Shown here piece by piece: positions 48,520-57,863 of a DNA stretch of 64,000 nt. Made by a program: the position numbers and the translations under genes. Under the pieces are notes generated by a model, which was given only the letters and a program-made list of their open reading frames with translations, was not told the DNA's origin and did not search any database. This stretch comes from PFJX01 sp964393825. Its GTDB lineage: Bacteria; Pseudomonadota; Gammaproteobacteria; Burkholderiales; Thiobacillaceae. The stretch's first letter is position 1; every line of letters starts with the position of its first letter. The stretch covers positions 82,623 through 146,622 of the forward strand of contig CAYMUY010000003.1 in NCBI GenBank assembly GCA_964393825.1. The letters are read 5' to 3'.

Positions 48520-49080
48520 ATGCTGCTCGATACCTTCGAAACCCAAGGCCTGCTTTTCAACAGCAATTTCAAGGATGCGGCCAGCCCCGGCCTGCAAGCC
48601 TATCGTGGCGATCTGGTCCTGATCGAAGGCGAAGTCGCCGACGACAAGGGCCGGCGCAAGCCGCCCCTGGCGACCATGGTTGGCGCCGTCCTGCTGGCCG
48701 ACGAGACGCAACTCAGGTTCGTCGCCGGCTCGCTTGACGACATCGCCCATCTGAATGCCTTCGTCGAGAAATACCGGCCCACGTTCGCCTCCGGCATGGG
48801 GGCGCTGCTCTACGTGGTCAACATCGCCAAGCCCATGCTGGTGGAAACGGCCGGCATCGGCTTCGTCCTGCTGCCCCTCTCCGACGGTCTGGTCTGGAAC
48901 GAACTGGTGGACGAACTGCACCTGGAAAAGAGCGACTTCAAGGGCCAGAGCAGCGGCGAGAAGGTCTACACCCTGTACAAGGCGTACCAGGATTACCGCC
49001 CGCGTTGCGAGAACGTCCCCCTCGATGTGGCATTGACCCGCGTCACCGACGCCAGGCGGACCATTTACGGCGCGGTGTGA
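48520..49080 (+). CDS. unrecognised NifA-regulon protein (186 aa)
   Basis: 186 residues starting MLLDTFETQGLLFNSNFKDA. No family recognised. It is soluble, without signal peptide or membrane segment, with only one Cys (near 163), so it probably does not bind an Fe-S cluster. Segments RGDLVLIEGEVADDKGRRKP and ALLYVVNIAKPMLVETAGIG look like alternating strands; the last third (VYTLYKAYQDYRPRCENVP) is charged. It has its own NifA/sigma-54 promoter directly after nifF, the main reason to link it with nitrogen fixation. The downstream gene follows after 18 bases. Confidence 0.75.
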   Translation: MLLDTFETQGLLFNSNFKDAASPGLQAYRGDLVLIEGEVADDKGRRKPPLATMVGAVLLADETQLRFVAGSLDDIAHLNAFVEKYRPTFASGMGALLYVVNIAKPMLVETAGIGFVLLPLSDGLVWNELVDELHLEKSDFKGQSSGEKVYTLYKAYQDYRPRCENVPLDVALTRVTDARRTIYGAV

Positions 49081-49098
49081 CGTGAAGGCGCGCAAACC

Positions 49099-49449
49099 AT
49101 GCTGACCGCCGCCAGGCTGGGGCTGATCGAACGGACCGGGCTGGACATCCTGGTGCTGACCGGGGAACTCGACGACCAGGAGTTCTTCGCCAGCCGTCTG
49201 ACCCGGTTACAGACCTTTCAGCTACTCGGCACACTGGCGGAAACCGCGCGCCACCTGTCGGCGGCGGTACGCATGCGCTTGTACGCCGTCGATTGGGACG
49301 CCTGGGCCGCCCTGCCGGTCGCCCTGGCGCGCCCCGACGAGCACGCCTTGCGCATCTGGGTCGCGGCCAAGGAACTGACGCCGCTGACCGTGCAAAGCCT
49401 GATCGACTACAAGCGGGTCTATCCGGAATTGTTCGAGCTCACGTGTTGA
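49099..49449 (+). CDS. unrecognised protein in the NifA-regulated pair (116 aa)
   Basis: 116 residues starting MLTAARLGLIERTGLDILVL. No family recognised. It looks alpha/beta, with FQLLGTLAETARHLSAAVRM and LTVQSLIDYKRVYPELFEL as helices, and one Cys as the last residue. A GAAGG site precedes the ATG, and it is probably co-transcribed with the 186-aa gene. A 3' copy of this gene (from about residue 37) occurs at 51468-51712, part of a duplication that also copied ureG. Confidence 0.7.
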   Translation: MLTAARLGLIERTGLDILVLTGELDDQEFFASRLTRLQTFQLLGTLAETARHLSAAVRMRLYAVDWDAWAALPVALARPDEHALRIWVAAKELTPLTVQSLIDYKRVYPELFELTC

Positions 49450-49527
49450 TCGCCGCCGTCGCCATGGATGAAGGGCCACCACGGCATTCCTGCTGCGCAA
49501 GCGCGGCGCTTGCGGAGGGCCGCCATC

Positions 49528-50724
49528 TCAAACTGAAACCGGTTTTCGAGGGGCGTGAGGAGGAATGCCTGCTGATTCGTTTCGTGGCAAAGGGGCACTC
49601 CCCGTTGGATGCGCTTCCAATACATAGCTTGTGCTGCGTCCACCCGCATCCATTTTCCGCAGCACGCCACGCGCCAGCAGGTCGTTGATGTCGCGCAGAG
49701 CCGTGTCCGGCGAGCACTTGGCAATGGCGGCCCACTTGCTGCTGGTGAGTTTGCCTTCAAAGCCATCAAGCAGCTTGTTGAGCAACTTCACCTGCCGCTC
49801 GTTCAACGGCATGGTCGCCCAGCATTGCCAGAACCGTGTCTTGGTCAGCACAACGTCGAGCGTGTGCTGGGCCTGGTCGACGGCGCGATGGAGCGTGTCG
49901 AGGAACCAGGCAAGCCACTCGGTGACATCCATCGACCGCTGTTGCGTGCGCTCCAGGATGTCGTAGTAGGCCTTGCGCTCACGCTGAATCTGCGCGGACA
50001 AACTGTAGAACCGTTGAGGACTGCCATCGGCACGCGTCAACAGCAGATCGCCGATGGCCCGGGCAATACGGCCATTGCCGTCGTCGAACGGATGCAAGGT
50101 GACAAACCAAAGATGGCCAAGTCCTGCCTTAAGCAGTGGTGGTTCACTTGATGGACCATTCAGCCAGTCGAGGAAGCGGCTGGTTTCGGCTTCGAGGCGC
50201 TCGGTGGGCGGCGCCTCGAAATGCACCCGCTGCCGACCAATGGGGCCAGACACCACTTGCATCGACCCGCTGGTATCGTCGCGCCAGCCACCGACCTTGA
50301 TCTTGGCCAGACCGGAGTAGCCGGTGGGAAACAGTGCGGCATGCCAGCCGAACAGCCGCTCCCGCGACACATCTGCATCACAGTTGGCGGTGGCGTCGAG
50401 CACCATCTCCACCACACCTTCAACGTGCCGATCCAACGGAGCCAAGGCCCCGATGTCGACTCCCAGCCTGCGTGCGATGGACGATCGCACGGACTCAACG
50501 TTGAGTTGCTCACCCTCGATTTCGCTGGTCTTGACCACGTCATCAGTGAGCGCGGCCAGGCTTGCCTGATCGCGCAGCGCCATGCCCACGTCCGCCAGAC
50601 GCCCCATCAAGAGCCCTTGGGCGCGACTAACCTCTGCCATCGGTCCTGCCAGCGCCGCTAGGTCGAAGCGCCAATTCGGCCAGTCACCAGCTTGCCAGAT
50701 GTATTTGTAATCTCCGCTATTCAT
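49528..50724 (-). CDS. Fic-domain AMP-transferase (class II-type) with C-terminal winged helix
   Basis: 398 residues. The Fic motif HPFDDGNGRIAR (near residue 213) is complete. An N-terminal inhibitory helix motif TSEIEGEQLN ([S/T]xxxE[G/N], near 66) classes it as self-inhibited (class II). A C-terminal region (TSSKWAAIAKCSPDTALRDI, near 330) is a winged-helix DNA-binding domain. Fic proteins AMPylate targets; this layout is often an autoregulated toxin-like protein. It sits in the second island, ending about 34 bases past the point where the A-gene repeat stops. Confidence 0.85.
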   Translation of the reverse strand: MNSGDYKYIWQAGDWPNWRFDLAALAGPMAEVSRAQGLLMGRLADVGMALRDQASLAALTDDVVKTSEIEGEQLNVESVRSSIARRLGVDIGALAPLDRHVEGVVEMVLDATANCDADVSRERLFGWHAALFPTGYSGLAKIKVGGWRDDTSGSMQVVSGPIGRQRVHFEAPPTERLEAETSRFLDWLNGPSSEPPLLKAGLGHLWFVTLHPFDDGNGRIARAIGDLLLTRADGSPQRFYSLSAQIQRERKAYYDILERTQQRSMDVTEWLAWFLDTLHRAVDQAQHTLDVVLTKTRFWQCWATMPLNERQVKLLNKLLDGFEGKLTSSKWAAIAKCSPDTALRDINDLLARGVLRKMDAGGRSTSYVLEAHPTGSAPLPRNESAGIPPHAPRKPVSV

Positions 50725-50970
50725 GCGGAGATCATGGGCTGCATTCTCCGCATGCGCAAGTTATTCGCCGCATATTGTGCGGTGATAAAGCCATCCATTC
50801 GCCGCGGGATGGGCCGAGCCGCCGAGAAATGGGTGTAAATGGGTGTGATTTGGGTTGAAGGAACGCGGGTTCGATTCCGGACTTGGAATTGAACTGGTAC
50901 CGGCAGGCAGACGGGTTTAATGCCCGCTCCCGGCGACCGGTATGACCGAAAAACCTGCTTGCAGGTCTAC
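50725..50970. other. spacer between Fic gene and ureG fragment
   Basis: About 245 bases with no gene. The only recognisable item is GGTTCGATTCC at 50868-50878, resembling a tRNA T-psi-C loop, but the rest of a tRNA is absent. It may be a remnant of an integration site. Confidence 0.3.
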
Positions 50971-51467
<497 letters not shown>

Positions 51468-51759
51468 GATTACAGACCTTTCAGCTACTCGGCACACTGG
51501 CGGAAACCGCGCGCCACCTATCAGCGGAAGTACGCATGCGCTTGTCCGCCGTTGATTGGGACGCCTGGGCCGCCCTGCCGACCGCCCTGGCGCGCCCCGA
51601 CGAGCACGCCTTGCGCATCTGGGTCGCGGCCAAGGAACTGACGCCGCTGACCGTGCAAAGCCTGATCGACTACAAGCGGGTCTATCCGGAATTGTTCGAG
51701 CTCACGTGTTGATCGCCGCCGTCGCCCTGGATGAAGGTCCACCACGGTATTCCTGCTGA
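51468..51759 (+). pseudogene. 3' duplicate of the 116-aa nif-side gene
   Basis: Matches 49205-49494 with scattered substitutions, retaining the frame to the stop at 51710-51712 and then about 47 bases of shared downstream sequence. The 5' third is missing. The copy starts at the fusion with the ureG fragment, so it is a scar of a duplication rather than a working gene; an internal ATG could give at most about 59 residues. Confidence 0.85.
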
Positions 51760-51832
51760 TTAGTTTCACCTGTCGCGCGTGAGTTGCAAAGGCGGGGCCA
51801 GCCAAGTCATTCCCGAACGCCGTATTCCCCGC

Positions 51833-53617
51833 TCATTGATGGTTTTGCAGCAATGCGTGCAAGCGCTGCAAAGCCGCATCGACTTCCCGTCCCTTTTTCG
51901 TGATCGCCTCCAGTAACTGGGCCGGGGTGCGGGCGTCAGTCACCTTCTTCTCGCAGGGGTTGACCGCCTTCAGGTCATACACCGCGTCCTCAATGGTTTG
52001 CGCCTTGCCGGTGGCCTCGCGCGCCTGTCTTTCCGCCACGTCGATTTCGGGGAGCAACGCTTCGGCCTGGGCGGCTTCCCCGGTCTTGCGGTGGGCCTTG
52101 ATCCGTTCCCGCAAGGAGGCTGCCCGTTCGCGCGCGACGTCGGCCTGGCGTCGGTACGGTGCCGCTTCCTCGCCGGCTTGGCGCTTGCGCTCGGCGAAAT
52201 CCACCGTCCAGCTGTGATCGGTCTCGGCCTCCGGTGTGCCGCGCTTGTCGAGCAGGTCGAAGAAGTTGGCGAATTGCAGCAGGGTCAGCGGCGTCTTCTT
52301 GCCCACCTTGATGTGGGACAGGTCGTAGTACCAGATGCGCTCGGTCTTGCGTCCCCGGGTGAAGAACACCAGATTGGTCTTCACGCCCGCGCCCGAGCCG
52401 GTGAAGGCGCCGCCGGGCAGGCTGACGATGCACCACAGGTCGCATTCATCCGTCAGCTTGCGTTTGGTTTTGACGAAGGCTTCCTCGTTGGTGCGGTAGA
52501 GCAGCCCCTCGTCCAGGACGATGCCGCAACGGCCACCGGGTTCGAGGATGTTCATCACGTACTGTGTGAACAGCACCTGGGTGGCGCGGGTCTTGAACGG
52601 GAAGGGATTTTGCGCTTCCTTGCCCTCCTTGCCGCCGAAAGGCGGATTGGTCAGCACCACATGGAAGCGCGCCGGCGCGCCCTCCCACAAGCCGCCGTAT
52701 TCCGTCTGGTTGGACAGGGTGTTGCCATGCCATAGGTGGGGCTCGTCGATGCCGTGCAGCATCAGGTTGGCCAGGGCGATGGGGTAGGCCAGGTTGTCCT
52801 TCTCGCGGCCGTAGAAAGTGCGGTGCTTGAGGGCGTCGAGGTCGTCCGTGGTCAGCTCGCCGCCGCGCGCCCGCATGTGCTCGGCGGATTCCGCCAGAAA
52901 GCCGCCGGTGCCGCAGCAAGGGTCGCACACGGTCTGGCCGATGCGCGGATTCACCACCCGCACCATGGCGCGGATCAGCTCGCGCGGCGTGTAGAACTGG
53001 CCGCCGTCCGAGTTTTTCTCGCCCATCTTGAGCAGCAGACCCTCGTACACCTGGGAGAGCATGAACTGGTGCTGGGTATCGGTGCCGGCCAGACGCAACG
53101 CATGCACGCGGTCGAGCACGTCGGCGAAATTGCTCTCGGTGTCGATACCGACCCGCTCGATGGGCGAAATGATCTCGCTGATCACCTTCTGCTTCGGCGT
53201 CGCGCCGGCGCGGAAGCGCAGGCCGCGCAGATAGGGCAGCAATTCGCCATTGACGAAGGCGAAGAAATCGCCGCGCTTGCCTTCCTGCAACGTGCGCCGC
53301 TTCCAGCCCAGAGGCAGGCCGTTGTCGGCGAGCGGGGCGTCCGGTTTGTCGGACCAGGGCGCGGCCCAGTCCTGCCAGCGGTAGGGCGAGGTCAGCGAGG
53401 GCGCATAGGCAAGCCCCAGCGCCTCCGCCTCTTCCCGTTCGATGGCCTCCTGCTCGTCCAGCACGCGCAGGAACAGAATCCAGGTGAGTTCCGGGACATA
53501 ACGGATCGCGCTGCCGACCCCGGCGCGGCGCAGCACGTCGCAAATCTGCCAGACCGCCTGGTTGAGGGCCTGGGGGGTGGCATGCCCAGCGGCTGGCGCG
53601 GTGACGGCTTGCTTCAC
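51833..53617 (-). CDS. hsdM: type I restriction-modification methyltransferase HsdM (locus 2)
   Basis: 594 residues of the N6-adenine methyltransferase family: QFYTPRELIRAMV, motif I CDPCCGTGGF (near residue 232, note CC for the usual AC) and motif IV NPPFGGKEG (near 324). The C-terminus (after ~450) is a charged coiled coil. It is the last gene of the second operon; its start overlaps the hicB stop (ATGA). Not closely similar to the HsdM of locus 1 (length and C-terminus differ). Confidence 0.93.
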   Translation of the reverse strand: MKQAVTAPAAGHATPQALNQAVWQICDVLRRAGVGSAIRYVPELTWILFLRVLDEQEAIEREEAEALGLAYAPSLTSPYRWQDWAAPWSDKPDAPLADNGLPLGWKRRTLQEGKRGDFFAFVNGELLPYLRGLRFRAGATPKQKVISEIISPIERVGIDTESNFADVLDRVHALRLAGTDTQHQFMLSQVYEGLLLKMGEKNSDGGQFYTPRELIRAMVRVVNPRIGQTVCDPCCGTGGFLAESAEHMRARGGELTTDDLDALKHRTFYGREKDNLAYPIALANLMLHGIDEPHLWHGNTLSNQTEYGGLWEGAPARFHVVLTNPPFGGKEGKEAQNPFPFKTRATQVLFTQYVMNILEPGGRCGIVLDEGLLYRTNEEAFVKTKRKLTDECDLWCIVSLPGGAFTGSGAGVKTNLVFFTRGRKTERIWYYDLSHIKVGKKTPLTLLQFANFFDLLDKRGTPEAETDHSWTVDFAERKRQAGEEAAPYRRQADVARERAASLRERIKAHRKTGEAAQAEALLPEIDVAERQAREATGKAQTIEDAVYDLKAVNPCEKKVTDARTPAQLLEAITKKGREVDAALQRLHALLQNHQ

Positions 53618-53937
53618 GCCGCCAGCTTCGCGCTTGCCAGGCGATTCAGGCTGACACCCTGTTCAGCCGCCTGCATGGCCAGGGCGCGATGCACCTCGGG
53701 CGGAATACGCACGCGGAATTCGCCGCTGTAGTGTTTTTCCGCCAAGGGTGCCGGAACGGCCTCGCCACCGGCCGCCATGTCGGCCACCACCTCGGCGACC
53801 ACCTGCCGGATGCCGGCCAGGGCCGCTTCCGGGGTCTCCGCCAGCCAGGACAACGACGGAAACTCGGCGCACAGGCCGACATGCTCGCCGTCCTCGGCCG
53901 ACCAGGTAACGCGGTAGGTGTAGTGATCAACGCTCAT
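53614..53937 (-). CDS. hicB: HicB-family antitoxin
   Basis: 107 residues: N-terminal HicB domain (YTYRVTWSAEDGEHVGLCAE; SLSWLAETPEAALAGIRQVV) and a C-terminal ribbon-helix-helix-type segment (FRVRIPPEVHRALAMQAAEQ). It neutralises HicA and may repress the operon. It overlaps hicA by 11 bases and hsdM by four. Confidence 0.85.
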   Translation of the reverse strand: MSVDHYTYRVTWSAEDGEHVGLCAEFPSLSWLAETPEAALAGIRQVVAEVVADMAAGGEAVPAPLAEKHYSGEFRVRIPPEVHRALAMQAAEQGVSLNRLASAKLAA

Positions 53938-54184
53938 GGCGCATGCCCTCCAGTTTGTCGATGGCCAGCAGAACCTGCCGGACCTGATACGGCTTCGCCT
54001 TGCCCTTGTCATCCTGGATGTTGATGCGCGGATCGCCCACCCAGGGGGTCTTGAACACGGCGTGGCTGCCGCCCGTCTGACGCGGCTTGCCGAAATACGC
54101 CTCGCACAGTTTCTTGAGGTCGGCGAACCGCGCGTTGGCCGGTTCGCGCCGCATCTGGTCGAGGAGTTTGGCGGTCGACGTCAT
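53927..54184 (-). CDS. hicA: HicA-family mRNA interferase toxin
   Basis: 85 residues. The dsRBD-like HicA fold with the active-site His in TGGSHAVFKTPW (near residue 43) is visible, followed by INIQDDKGKAKPYQVRQVL. The start at 54184 is preferred because the in-frame ATG at 54220 overlaps the end of hsdS. HicA cleaves mRNA at the ribosome. It lies between hsdS and hsdM, an unusual place for a toxin-antitoxin pair. Confidence 0.85.
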   Translation of the reverse strand: MTSTAKLLDQMRREPANARFADLKKLCEAYFGKPRQTGGSHAVFKTPWVGDPRINIQDDKGKAKPYQVRQVLLAIDKLEGMRHER

Positions 54185-54216
54185 GGCAAAGATGGTATCA
54201 ATAGTGGAACCATCGC

Positions 54217-55455
54217 TCAAGCCTGGCCGAAGGCCGCCGCCAGCAGCCGTTGCGGCAGGCGTTCGATGTCGGCGAGCCGGGTCTTGAGGGCGCTGGTCAG
54301 GGATTCGGCGGCGGCAAGGCGGTCGCGCAGGGCGCGGGCGATGCGCCGCTGTTCGTCCATTTCCGGCGCGCAGAGGTGGAAGGACTGGATGGTGGGCATG
54401 TAGATGGACTTGTGCACGGCGCCGCTACCCAGTTCCTGCAAGGCTTTCTGCGAAGCCATGAAGGCATACATGAGGAATTCCGGGTCGAGCCGCTCCGGAT
54501 CGCAAACCCAGTTGCAGAAGTCCTGGCTGGTCGCCATCGGCCGGCCGAGTTGAGTGACATAGCCGACCGAAGCGGTGCGGGACACGCAGACCGTCCCGAC
54601 CGGCAGCAGCCGCGCCGAGGAATTGGCGAGGCCCAAGGCGTTGGTGTTTTCCGTGGTTGCGTGGGCGACCTTGCCGTGCAGTTTGCGGATGTCCGGCAAC
54701 GCCAGCCACGGCACCTCGCCGCCCCACCATTCCGGCCGGCGGCGGCTGGGGGTGTGGCCGGATTCGAGGCGGGCGAGGTCGGTAAGGCGGTGCCAGCGCC
54801 AACTTTGAGTTTTGACGGGAGCACTTGAATCCACAGACACAGGCAAGACCGGAAAGTCTTGCAATAGCACCTGCGCAAGCAACTGCCCTGCCAACTTTAG
54901 CTGGCTTCTGCAACCTGCGGAGGCGACAGAAACATCTTCGAACGCAGTCGCCAGTTGTCTGGCAACGATACGTTGCCTCTCAAGATCAGGCAGCAAAACT
55001 GGAACATTTAGCATCGCGGCTTGCGCGATATTTCGCATCGAGTCGCTGGTGCCACCCGCATTGCTTTCTATGTGGCTCCTGGCTATCGGGCTACGCAAAG
55101 CAAACAAGAGATACTCAGGTACAACGCGATCCATATCCACGACTAGCCGCAGGAGCTTGTCCGAGAGGTAGCGATTTGGGTAGTCGTTGTCGGCAATGGC
55201 TACCGCACCAGTAAGCTCGATGGTGTTCGCACGCGAGAACAACAGATCACCGCGTCGGACTTTGTAGGATTCTGGTGGTTGATACGTGTCTGGCACGGCC
55301 TTCGCCGCAGTGGGATCGAAAGCGCCCCACGAAACCGCACTGACTTTCAAGATGCCTGGTTCTGACTCTCCTGCTTCGCGCTCAAGCGTCTGAATGCTTT
55401 TCCCGGCCTCTATACCTTTGAGCACATCGCCCAGACGAACAACCTGCACGCTCAT
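54217..55455 (-). CDS. hsdS: type I restriction-modification specificity subunit HsdS (locus 2)
   Basis: 412 residues with two target-recognition domains (YLSDKLLRLVVDMDRVVPEY; GHTPSRRRPEWWGGEVPWLA) and two helical spacers (LERQRIVARQLATAFEDVSV near 160; MDEQRRIARALRDRLAAAES near 370). The first domain has a lower GC content than the rest. Its start overlaps hsdR by four bases. Confidence 0.9.
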   Translation of the reverse strand: MSVQVVRLGDVLKGIEAGKSIQTLEREAGESEPGILKVSAVSWGAFDPTAAKAVPDTYQPPESYKVRRGDLLFSRANTIELTGAVAIADNDYPNRYLSDKLLRLVVDMDRVVPEYLLFALRSPIARSHIESNAGGTSDSMRNIAQAAMLNVPVLLPDLERQRIVARQLATAFEDVSVASAGCRSQLKLAGQLLAQVLLQDFPVLPVSVDSSAPVKTQSWRWHRLTDLARLESGHTPSRRRPEWWGGEVPWLALPDIRKLHGKVAHATTENTNALGLANSSARLLPVGTVCVSRTASVGYVTQLGRPMATSQDFCNWVCDPERLDPEFLMYAFMASQKALQELGSGAVHKSIYMPTIQSFHLCAPEMDEQRRIARALRDRLAAAESLTSALKTRLADIERLPQRLLAAAFGQA

Positions 55456-57836
55456 GCCGAAAACAACCTCACTTTCGCGTCCCGCAACACCTCCATCGGC
55501 CGCCCCAGTCCGCGCAGCGCCGCCAGGCCGCCGACTTTCTGGATCGCCGGCACGCGCCAGATTTCCCGGTTTTCCAGGGCCTCGGTGCCGTTCTTCTCGA
55601 ACTGGCCGGCGATGCCGAGGATGACGCCGCGCGCGGGTGAGGGCATGGCCTCCAGCCAGGATTCGTTCTTGAAGCGGAAGGCCAGGCTGCGGTCCAGTCG
55701 TGTGCGCGGCTTTGCCCGGTAGGCGAGATCGGCGAGCACGTCGTAGAGGTCGTAGTCCTGCCTGGCGTCGACCATCTGGATCAGGGTCGGCGAGCCGTGG
55801 GCGGCGGCCAGCGCCGCCAGCAGTTCCTGGCGCTCGGGCGGGGTGATCCAGCGTTCGCGGAATTCGGCGAGGCTGGCGGCTTCGTGTTTGAGCCTTTCCC
55901 CCAACTCGCGCTTGTATTCCTCATAGGCGACGGGAACCAGCCTGCCTTCCCGCTCACCCAGCACGTAATGGCCTTCACGCGCGACCTGGACGCTGAAACC
56001 GCCGGCGATCAGGGTCGGCTCGACCTCGTCACCGCCACCCCCGCCGCCACCACCACCGGGGCGCGGCGGCGGGGTGATGAAGTCGCGGCCGAACAGCCGG
56101 ATCATGTTGGTGTAGTCGTAGAGGCGGAACATGAGCTTGCCGCTGGCTTCGTCGATGCGGGTGCCGCGGCCGACCATCTGGTGGAAGACGATGGCGGATT
56201 CCAGGTAGCGGAAGAACACGATGTTGCGCACGCAAGGCACGTCCACCCCGGTGGAGAGCAGGTCGACGGTGGTGGCGATGAACCAGGACGAGAGGCTGCC
56301 GCGCAGGTCGGCCACCATCTTGTTGCCGCTGCTCAGCGAGGTGCATTTGAAGGCGTAGGGTTCGGCGCGCTCCCGCTCGTTCGCCCGGCACCATTCGGCA
56401 TAGCGGTTGTTCAGGTGTATGGCGACGCGGTCGGCATGGGTGTCCGCCGCGCAGAAGACGATGGTTTTCTGTTCCGGCCCGCCGGTTTCAATCAGGTACT
56501 GGAACAGGTCGTCGCACATGGCGATGACCCGTTCTGGGATTTGCAGTTTGGCGTCGTATTCGTTGGCGTTGTAGGCGTCGCGGACTTCGTTGGGCAGCGC
56601 CCGCGCGCCGGTATCGACACGCTTGGCCTTGTGCGCGATGACTTCCTGCTTGAGCAGGCTGGTTGCGTCGATACTGACCCGGCCCTGCTTGATTTCGCAG
56701 GGGGCGAGGTAGCCGTCCTCGATACCCTGGGCGAGGGCGTATTCGTACACCGCTTCGCCGAAGTGGCGGATGTTGTCGGCGCTGATCTGCAAGTCTTCCC
56801 GGGTGCCGCTGAGTTCACGCGGGGTGGCGGTGAGGCCGATCTGAAAGGCGTCCGGGTTGCGGGTGAGGATTTCCGACCAGGTGCCCCAGGCGGAGCGGTG
56901 GCACTCGTCGATGAGGATGTGGCTGAAGTGGTTCTCCGGGTAATGCCGGCGCATGAAGGAGGCGTCGCCGTGTTCGTGGATGCCCAGGGATTGATAGGTG
57001 GCGATATGGATGCGGGCGTTCCTGGCCTGGTTGTCGCCGCTCGTGTCCGCCGCGACGATCTTGGCGTCAGCGCCGAAGACGTTGTGAAATCGGATCAGTG
57101 CCTGCTCGCGCAGTTCGTCGCGGTCCACCAGAAACAGCGCGCGCTTCAATTGGCCGGCATCCGACAGGCGTTGCAGGAGACCGACGGCGATGCTGGTCTT
57201 GCCGGCGCCAGTGGCCAGGGAGAGCAGGGCGCGCGGCTTTGCCCTGCCGCTGGCGGCCAGAGCCATGCGTTCGAGCACGGCGCGAATGGCAGCATCCTGG
57301 AAATAGCGGGGCCGGTCGCCGGAGACGCTGTAGGCGGTGAACAGCGGCGCGACCTCGGGTGCGTCCGGGTTGAAGCCGGTGGCGGCGAACCAGCGCCGGC
57401 GCAATTCGGTGGGGGTCGGGAAATCAGCCATCGGCCGCGGATCGCTGGTCTTGCCGCTGGTGGTGTCGTATTCGACGAACTGATGGCCATTGCTGGAATA
57501 CACGAACTTGACCGCGTAGCGACGCGCGTATTCCTTGACCTGTTCCAGTCCATGGGTGGGCGGCAAGTTTTCCTTCTTGGCCTCGATGAAGGCCAGGGTG
57601 AGCGGTTGGTTGTGCTCGCCCTGGTAGACCCGCAACAGGTAATCCACCCGTCCCCGGCCGCGCTTGAGCGGCTTGCCGTCGAGGATGTCGATACGCACGC
57701 CGCTCTGTTCGCGGTGAATTTCGCCATGGCTGGCGCGCTGGCCGTCATCGACCAGCTCGATCCATTGCCGGGCGTGCAGCGCCGGGTCGATCAGCTTCGC
57801 GCGGGTGTCGGATTCGTTGTAGCCAGGGAGAGACAT
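55452..57836 (-). CDS. hsdR: type I restriction-modification endonuclease subunit HsdR (locus 2, EcoEI-like)
   Basis: 794 residues. The nuclease domain has the PD-(D/E)xK core (RGRVDYLLRV...LAFIEAKKE, near 60-90). The motor has Walker A LATGAGKTS (near 206), DECHRS box (near 312), GLTATPREL and the motif VI region MVGRGTRIDEASGK. A run of nine Gly (near 600) links to the C-terminal HsdM-binding domain. Shorter than the HsdR of locus 1 and of a different subfamily. Confidence 0.93.
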   Translation of the reverse strand: MSLPGYNESDTRAKLIDPALHARQWIELVDDGQRASHGEIHREQSGVRIDILDGKPLKRGRGRVDYLLRVYQGEHNQPLTLAFIEAKKENLPPTHGLEQVKEYARRYAVKFVYSSNGHQFVEYDTTSGKTSDPRPMADFPTPTELRRRWFAATGFNPDAPEVAPLFTAYSVSGDRPRYFQDAAIRAVLERMALAASGRAKPRALLSLATGAGKTSIAVGLLQRLSDAGQLKRALFLVDRDELREQALIRFHNVFGADAKIVAADTSGDNQARNARIHIATYQSLGIHEHGDASFMRRHYPENHFSHILIDECHRSAWGTWSEILTRNPDAFQIGLTATPRELSGTREDLQISADNIRHFGEAVYEYALAQGIEDGYLAPCEIKQGRVSIDATSLLKQEVIAHKAKRVDTGARALPNEVRDAYNANEYDAKLQIPERVIAMCDDLFQYLIETGGPEQKTIVFCAADTHADRVAIHLNNRYAEWCRANERERAEPYAFKCTSLSSGNKMVADLRGSLSSWFIATTVDLLSTGVDVPCVRNIVFFRYLESAIVFHQMVGRGTRIDEASGKLMFRLYDYTNMIRLFGRDFITPPPRPGGGGGGGGGDEVEPTLIAGGFSVQVAREGHYVLGEREGRLVPVAYEEYKRELGERLKHEAASLAEFRERWITPPERQELLAALAAAHGSPTLIQMVDARQDYDLYDVLADLAYRAKPRTRLDRSLAFRFKNESWLEAMPSPARGVILGIAGQFEKNGTEALENREIWRVPAIQKVGGLAALRGLGRPMEVLRDAKVRLFSA

Positions 57837-57863
57837 GTCGGGATGATACCGGGGGGGGCTTGC

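Noticed and set aside
50868..50878. GGTTCGATTCC as a tRNA
   Set aside because: Only a T-psi-C-like loop is present; no acceptor, anticodon or D arm could be placed around it.
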